Assembly: GCA_024291935.2 (NCBI GenBank)
Contig: CM044307.1
Coordinates: 93,811,461-93,875,460, forward strand
Direction of reading: 5' to 3'
DNA: 64,000 nt
From: Okapia johnstoni
Lineage: Eukaryota; Chordata; Mammalia; Artiodactyla; Giraffidae
Shown here: piece by piece, positions 59,111-64,000 of the stretch
Layout: the number at the start of each line of letters is the position of its first letter
How positions within the stretch are numbered: position 1 is the first letter of the stretch
The notes under the pieces: generated by a model
Seen by the model: only the letters and a program-made list of their open reading frames with translations
What the model was told of the DNA's origin: nothing
Databases searched by the model: none
Translations under genes and position numbers: made by a program

Positions 59111-59175
59111 GTACACACGCTCACGCACACACGCGCGCACACACATGCACACTCACTCGCACACACGCACTCCGG
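59111..59175. repeat. Compound (CA)n/(CG)-interrupted dinucleotide repeat
   Basis: An alternating CA tract broken by CG and CT steps, next to the CpG island. Alternating purine-pyrimidine DNA of this kind can adopt Z-DNA. No coding potential beyond spurious frames. Confidence 0.75.
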
Positions 59176-59896
59176 CTCTCCCCACGGGCATATAGAGCAA
59201 ACCCGGAGCTTCATCTACCTTAGGGGGATGGCCCGGCCGGACACTTCTTGCTCACTTGTCATCTCCGGAGGTCAGAGCAACGTCGGGATCAGGGAGGCTC
59301 GCTGTCCGGTGTGCAGCCTCGCGCTGTTTGCCGCCACCGCTGATTAAAGTGTCCAGGCTGGAGGAGAAGGCTTCTCCCGGACAGCTTCCCGGCGCAGCTC
59401 TGCGGCCCTGGGGCTTCACTGAGCTGCTTCACTCGAGTCTCTTCCTCCCCGGGCATCCTCTCGTCCCCGGCTGCGGGGCTCAGGACTCGGGCGCCTCCGC
59501 CGCTGCCGCTGCCGCCGCCACCGCTGCTGCGAGCACATCCCACCCAGAGGACTGAACGCCGGCGCTGGAGTGGGGAGAGAAAGCGGCAGCTCCAACTTCC
59601 CTCTCCATCGCTCCCTCCTTGGCAGCCGAGGACCCGCTAGAAGGCTCCCGTGGAAAGCCAGGCGAGAGCTCGGCGCTGGGGACGACTAGCTGGGAGCCGC
59701 GGGCGCACAGGGGCGGGGGCAGCCTGCGCCCCCGGCGCCCGCCGAAGAAGTAGCGCGCGCTCCGCGGCGAGCAAGACGCTCTCCAAGTTGGGCGCGCCCC
59801 AAAGCCCGCTGCCCGGCGCCTCTGCAGCCTGTGTCCGGAGAGAGGCGGGGCTGATGGGGGGCGTCGTGGGCGCTGTCGCCCACGGCCAGAGCCCGT

Positions 59897-59904
59897 CTTA
59901 AAAG
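59897..59904 (+). promoter_or_regulatory. TATA-like box upstream of TRHDE
   Basis: CTTAAAAG is the only AT-rich octamer in several hundred bases of GC-rich DNA, 270 bases before the canonical ATG. Position and isolation are suggestive, but the match to TATAAA is imperfect and no transcript data are available here. Confidence 0.25.
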
Positions 59905-59966
59905 ACGCCCGGCCGGTCTCCCCAGGGTCCCAACTGGCGTCGCGCCTTCGGCCGGCGCGCGCTCTG

Positions 59967-60047
59967 ATGCCGACGCTGCCGGCAGCCCGGGCGGCCCGCT
60001 CGCTGGGGGCGCCCGAGGGGGCGGGGGAGGAGGAGGAGGCGGTGTGA
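59967..60047 (+). CDS. Putative 26-codon upstream ORF in the TRHDE leader
   Basis: An ATG at 59967 opens a short frame (MPTLPAARAARSLG...) ending in a Glu run and closing with TGA at 60045-60047. The last base of that stop is the first base of the upstream TRHDE-frame ATG at 60047 (TGATG overlap), the arrangement used in termination-reinitiation. It is a real leader uORF only if transcription starts before 59967. No evidence that the peptide itself is functional. Confidence 0.3.
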   Translation: MPTLPAARAARSLGAPEGAGEEEEAV

Positions 60048-60135
60048 TGGCCCTGGACGGCGAGCGGGGAAAACAGGAGGAGGAGAAGAAAAAGAAGAAG
60101 AAGAAAAAGAAGAGGAAGAAGAGGGAGCAGGGGGC
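60023..60135 (+). repeat. Purine tract (GGA)n then (AAG)n
   Basis: An almost pure purine stretch: GGA triplets around 60023-60039, then GAGGAGGAGAAG and AAG repeats at 60076-60125. It encodes the Lys-rich extension described above. Triplet tracts like this commonly vary in length among individuals. Confidence 0.8.
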
Positions 60136-60166
60136 TCAGAAGAGCGGCTCCCTCTTCGCGGCCGCG
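60047..60166 (+). other. TRHDE: In-frame N-terminal extension upstream of canonical TRHDE ATG
   Basis: A first in-frame ATG at 60047 (G at -3 and +4, a good initiation context) would add 40 residues before the canonical methionine. The segment starts MALDGERGKQEEE and then has an almost unbroken Lys/Arg run encoded by AAG/AAA repeats. No stop separates it from the canonical frame, and the frame is open further 5' to at least 59891 simply because the DNA is GC-rich. It would place a strongly basic block in the cytoplasmic tail. Either it is translated as a long isoform or it is 5' UTR bypassed by leaky scanning. Confidence 0.35.
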
Positions 60167-60945
60167 ATGGGAGAGAACGACGCCGCGCTCCGGGCCGGCG
60201 GCAGGGGGCTCCCGGACCCGTGGGCGGACTCCGCGGGGGTGCGGCCGCGCACCACCGAGCGCCACATCACGGTGCACAGGCGGCTAGTGCTGGCCTTCGC
60301 CGTGTCCATCGTGGCGCTGCTCGCGGTCACCATGCTCGCCGTGCTGCTCAGCCTGCGCTTCGACGAGTGTGGGGCGAGCCTGCCGTCCGGCGCCGACGGC
60401 AGTCCGGCCGGCTTCCCGGAGCGCGGCGGCAACGAGAGCCTTCCGGGCTCGGCCCGACGGAACCAGCACGCCGGCGGGGACCCCTCGCAGCCCGGGGCAG
60501 GCGGGGAGGCCACCCCCGAGACCCCGTCCGCCCAGCCGCCGCCTGGGGAGGAGCGCGAGCAGGGGAAGCCGTGGACGCAGCTGCGCCTGTCCGGCCACCT
60601 CAAGCCGCTGCACTACAATCTGATGCTCACCGCCTTCATGGAGAACTTCACCTTCTCCGGGGAGGTCAACGTGGAGATCGCGTGCCGGAACGCCACTCGC
60701 TACGTCGTGCTGCACGCCTCCCGGGTGGCGGTCGAGAAGGTGCAGGTGGCCGAGGACCGCGCGGCCGGGGCGGTCCCGGTGGCCGGCTTTTTCCTCTACC
60801 CGCAAACGCAGGTCTTGGTGGTGGTGCTGAATAGGACTCTGGACGCGCAAAGGAATTACAATCTGAAGATCATCTACAACGCCCTGATCGAGAACGAGCT
60901 CCTGGGCTTCTTCCGCAGCTCCTACGTGCTCCACGGGGAGAGAAG
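60167..60945 (+). CDS. TRHDE: TRHDE first coding exon (TRH-degrading ectoenzyme, partial)
   Basis: This exon encodes the first 259 residues, plus two bases of codon 260, of thyrotropin-releasing-hormone degrading ectoenzyme. The family is M1 zinc aminopeptidases; the enzyme removes the N-terminal pyroglutamate from TRH at the cell surface. The sequence shows a 39-residue cytoplasmic tail, a hydrophobic signal-anchor at about residues 40-63 (LVLAFAVSIVALLAVTMLAV), a low-complexity Gly/Pro/Glu stalk (about 69-135), then the start of the ectodomain from about 136 (PWTQLRLSGHLKPLHYN). N-glycosylation sequons are visible at N89, N160, N175 and N222. The reading frame ends in HGER and the next codon is split by a GT donor at 60946, phase 2. 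The HEXXH zinc site is encoded by later exons outside the window. The chosen ATG (G at -3 and +4) gives the MGENDAALRAG start expected for the mammalian protein; an in-frame ATG lies 120 bases upstream. Identification is from recognition of the mammalian sequence and is very secure. Confidence 0.96.
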
Positions 60946-61317
60946 GTACGGAGGGAGGCGGTGCCCCGCGCCGCCCCACCCAGCCAGGCTGCTCTAAACC
61001 GCCCGGCAGCCCGACCAGGGGACCTGGCTAGCTTCGGATACACGGGGAGCCAAGGATGGAGGGAAGGAAGTGAAGGTGGGGTAGGGCCATCGCCCAGAAC
61101 TCGCGGGGTCTTCCTGCGGCCAACTCCGCAAACTCACTCACCGGTACCAAAATGCCACTTCTCTAGGCTGGGACCCCCTGCCTCGTTAAAGTTGCTTAGA
61201 CAGGCAGAGCACACAGCCTTTTTTTTTTTTTTTAACAGTGATGTGTAATCTGAGCGGCCTCAGGCCAGGGTGACATCAAAAACCTGTCAGTTTACCGTGG
61301 AGGGAAAATAGATGAGG

Positions 61318-61420
61318 GGATTGCCGGGAGAATCCCAGGGGCGGCAGAGCCTGGTGGGCTGCCGTCTATGGGGTCGCACAAAGTCGGACACGACTGAAGC
61401 GACTTAGCAGTAGCAGCAGA
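61318..61420 (+). mobile_element. BovA-type SINE 3' fragment in TRHDE intron 1
   Basis: GGGAGAATCCCAGGGGCGGC, GGGCTGCCGTCTATGGGGTC and GACACGACTGAAGCGACTTAGCAG with an AGCAGCAG end. Same subfamily as the copy at 55006, but only its 3' half. Confidence 0.92.
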
Positions 61421-61860
61421 GGCCAGGGCCGCAGCCGGGTGAGGAGTCAGGACGGGGGAGACAGGGCAAGGTCTCCCCTCCTCACCACGCCTGCTTCTGG
61501 AAGGCATAGCGCAGTGGACAGGCTTTGGCCTCACGAAGTTTTGCAAAACTGAAAGCTGGGATTCTGGACAGTAAGAGCCGGTCCCAGTGACAGAGTAAGG
61601 GGGGCGGGGTGGGGGTGGCGGCGGCTGCCTTGGCCAAAGCCAGCCAGGAATGTTCTTGCTGGTGCTTCCCGATCTCCTGACACAGAGTGACTCCAGTTTG
61701 TTCCTGAGTTACTGTTCTCTGGAAATGACTCCAGTGGTGAAAAGGGGAAAGCTAAGTGTCAGTCTCAAATGCCTTATTAGTGAGTGCCTTTGATGCTTCT
61801 TTTAGATTTGGACAGTATTCTGTTTCTTATTTTTTTGAGGAGCTGTGGGGTTTTTCACCA
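61421..61860. other. TRHDE intron 1, unassigned
   Basis: A G-rich stretch (GGGGGGCGGGGTGGGGGTGG) lies at 61598-61618. Nothing else recognised. Confidence 0.45.
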
Positions 61861-62292
61861 CTTGTTTAGAGTCCAGCAGAACTGGGTTCAGATCTCAGCT
61901 TCAACTCTACTTGTGGTGAAGGCTTGCGGAAGCTGATTAATCTGTCATCAGGTCCTGGCAATGACTACCTCTAGTGCTTAATGAGCATCCTGTATCAACT
62001 CAATCTTACAAGAGCCCCAGGAGCCGGGGTGCTGCTAACACTCCCTGTTTTACTGATGGGGAAGAGGAAGCACCAAGAAGTGGAGTAACTTGTAATATAG
62101 TGAGCCGACAAAGCAGGTTTTAGACTTAGGCACTTTGGCTCCAGAACCTCTACTTTTAGTTTTAACTTGGTGAAAATAATAATAGAAATATCCTCATGGA
62201 ATTGTTGCAGATGTCCACGAATAAATGCATTGAAAAGCACTTAACCTTGTACTTGGCACATAGAGTGCCCACTCATGTTATGAGTGTCCCAT
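61861..62292. repeat. MIR SINE fragments in TRHDE intron 1
   Basis: 61865-61910 has sense MIR text (AGTCCAGCAGAACTGGGTTCAG). 62040-62130 has antisense MIR-like text (CCTGTTTTACTGATGGGGAAG). 62165-62290 has sense MIR text (AATAATAATAGAAATATCCTCATGG, then CTTGTACTTGGCACATAGAG). Ancient, diverged. Confidence 0.6.
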
Positions 62293-62766
62293 GGTAGCAA
62301 GCCCTCAGCATGTTGTTGAATGCATAAACAAGTGATTCTTGTTTTTTCCTGGCCCCTTACATTTAAAATAACTGAATAATTAAATGGCTATGGGCCCAGG
62401 GAATAACCCAAATGAACTTAAAAATGAAATCAACAGCCTTTGAAGTAGAGGCAGGTTGGAGATTAGTAATGGTGCCATTGGCAGAGACTCCCTTGTTCTC
62501 TAGAGATTCTCAGGACAGCAGAAAACTTGGGATCAGAGCGGTCCAGGGCTCCTGGGGTCAGCAGACTGGGCAGCAGAGAGCTGGGACTCAAACTTAGGTT
62601 TTCTGATCCCTGGATTAGAACTCATGCTGTCTGGAACTCCCAGGAGAAGTTGATATAAGAGGCTGAGAAAATTTCAGTGTGTTATGAGAGAACACAAAAG
62701 TTTTAATATTTATAGAGTACTGTGGTATAACCTCATCTAAATAAATTGCTCAGTGCTTTAGTGGTT

Positions 62767-62969
62767 AGGGACCCTGGTGACTCAGATGGTAAAGAATCTG
62801 CCTACAATGCAGGAGACCCAGGTTCAGTTCCTGCGTGGGGAACATCCCCTGGAGAAGGGAATGGCAATCCACTCCAGTATTCTTGCTGGAGAATTCCATG
62901 GAGAGGAGCCTAGTGGGCTACAGTCCATGGGGTCGCAAAGAGTCCAGCACAACTGAGTGACTAACACAC
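62767..62969 (+). mobile_element. Bov-tA SINE, sense, 9-bp target-site duplication, in TRHDE intron 1
   Basis: GGTGACTCAGATGGTAAAGA head, CTGGAGAAGGGAATGGCAAT, CTACAGTCCATGGGGTCGCA and CACAACTGAGTGACTAACAC end. TTAGTGGTT flanks it at 62758-62766 and 62970-62978. Confidence 0.95.
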
Positions 62970-62978
62970 TTAGTGGTT

Positions 62979-64000
62979 GTGTGATAATTAAAACCTCCTA
63001 TAAGTGAACGCATAAATTATGAACATTCAAACTGCTAAAATCAGATGTAGATAATTTAAAACCCCTTCCACCACGTTCTCTGACATATTCTCAAGAATAT
63101 AGATGAAAAGCATTTTTTAAAAGATCCATGAGCATGTCAAATTTGGGGGAAAAGCATAGAAGGCAAGTTTGCATGTTATGTCAAAATGCCAATAGTGGGA
63201 ACTGCATATCATTACTGATAAATCTTGCTGTGGTGAAATAAATAGTTCCAGCAAATCTTATTTTTTCTGAGCTGTGCCAAAATATATTTGGTGGAACTGA
63301 GCTTGTTGTGGTCAGTGCTTTCAAATTTAAAAAGACCAGATGTTCCTGCTTGACCTATAACTGATTTCTTGTACCCTAGTGCATATTTATATTCAAACTC
63401 TCTGCTTCATTTTCCCCAAAGATGTAAATAAGATGGTTGGGAGTTTAGCCTAGTGCCTATGTGCTAAACTCTGCATCCCATTAACACTGCAGGATTTGGC
63501 ATTTTTGGAGATCTCAGGATGGTTTTATTACTAAGTAGCCTCTTAGAGAAAGTACTTGTTCTTTTTTTTTTACACTTCAACATCAGAATGAATATGATAA
63601 TTTCTTATATGTTTCTACTAGAGTTGATAAGGCAAAGGAAATCGAATCAAACATGTCACAGTTATGTCAAAATAACATATTTTAAGCTTTTTTTTTGTTG
63701 TTTGTTTGTTGTTACTATGGATACTTGGAGAATTTTTAAACACACCAATATCAGGAACTCAGCTAGAGTCAGACTTTTATTGGTGATGATTCTGTCCCCC
63801 AAATGCAATGTAAATCGACATTTTAAAACATACTTTTCTAAAGGACTTAAATGCGAACTCTAAGTTTTCATTTGATTAATGACTGAATGTCTTGGTCTTT
63901 TAGTTAGTCAGAATTTTTGCCAATTTAATTATCAGACAATTTCTGTAATGGAAGTATTTAATCTGGCAATAGAGAATCGCAGTGAGCAATTTGAAAGATT
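62979..64000. other. TRHDE intron 1, unassigned
   Basis: AT-rich, with no recognised repeat or exon. The 114-residue frame at 63519-63863 has no motif and no splice context I would trust. Confidence 0.45.

Larger units (their letters stand above)
59220..61130 (+). promoter_or_regulatory. TRHDE: CpG island and probable TRHDE promoter
   Basis: Base composition changes abruptly from AT-rich intergenic DNA to very GC- and CpG-rich sequence that brackets TRHDE exon 1. GC-box-like (Sp1-type) motifs are visible at 59711-59719, 59844-59852 and 60017-60030. A TATA-like CTTAAAAG sits at 59897-59904; if used, transcription would start near 59925-59935 and give a 5' UTR of about 235 bases to the canonical ATG. 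CpG-island promoters often have dispersed starts, so the TATA-like site is a weak inference. Divergent antisense transcription is plausible, since the human locus has an annotated TRHDE-AS1 transcript. Confidence 0.8.
60946..64000 (+). other. TRHDE: TRHDE intron 1, 5' portion
   Basis: The intron begins with GTACGG directly after the AG that ends exon 1 and continues past the window end. The coding frame runs on for another 18 codons to a stop near 60995, but the known protein continues differently after HGERR, so those codons are intronic. The first 190 bases are still CpG-rich. Beyond that I see SINE and MIR remnants and no second exon. Confidence 0.9.

Noticed and set aside
59480..60277. 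265-residue open frame on the minus strand opposite TRHDE exon 1
   Set aside because: It arises from high GC content and mirrors the purine tract as a Leu run; no protein domain, and it overlaps the well-supported TRHDE exon.
60220..60834. 204-residue frame on the + strand in another frame of TRHDE exon 1
   Set aside because: Shadow of the TRHDE reading frame in CpG-rich DNA.
60946..60997. Continuation of the TRHDE frame past exon 1 (YGGRRCPAPPHPARLL)
   Set aside because: A GT donor at 60946 and the known continuation of the protein after HGERR show that this is intron.

Overview
This is mammalian nuclear DNA from a ruminant (cattle, sheep, goat, buffalo or a close relative; species not resolvable from the window). 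The evidence is about fourteen copies of the RTE-clade LINE BovB, many Bov-tA/BovA SINEs with their TTCAGTTCAG/TGAACTGAACTG ends, three cetartiodactyl CHR-type SINEs, and a 5'-truncated ruminant L1. BovB alone fills roughly a quarter of the sequence.

The only protein-coding gene I can support is the first coding exon of TRHDE (thyrotropin-releasing-hormone degrading ectoenzyme, pyroglutamyl peptidase II), on the + strand at 60167-60945 inside a CpG island (about 59220-61130). It encodes the cytoplasmic tail, the type II signal-anchor and the first part of the M1 aminopeptidase ectodomain, and ends at a GT donor at 60946. The rest of the window is intron 1, and the zinc site lies in later exons outside the window. 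Everything before about 59 kb is upstream intergenic DNA.

Layout. 1-2363: antisense BovB cut by the window edge. 2364-8220: L2, MIR and unassigned sequence with one SINE. 8.2-12.9 kb: three BovB fragments. 12.9-19.6 kb: an old antisense L1 interrupted by a young L1 (17-bp target-site duplication) and by a BovB whose flanks are duplicated over about 52 bp. 20-29 kb: hAT element, L2, more BovB, SINEs and two LTR-like blocks. 30.1-36.2 kb: an old L1 split by a near-full-length BovB (30345-33965) and by a chimeric BovB carrying a satellite-like 30-31-bp array (34339-35734). 36.9-46.9 kb: old L1 and L2 with SINE and BovB insertions. 46.9-58.9 kb: mostly unassigned DNA with SINEs, a Tigger element, a BovB interrupted by a SINE, and one exon-like open segment on the - strand (50618-50763). 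59.2 kb to the end: TRHDE promoter, exon 1 and the start of intron 1.

Most worth following up: the BovB/satellite-like chimera nested in L1; the minus-strand exon-like segment 9 kb upstream of TRHDE (possible divergent antisense transcript); the upstream in-frame ATG and the uORF with overlapping stop/start in the TRHDE leader; and the long flank duplication around one BovB. Repeat family names come from recognising the sequence, not from a database search.
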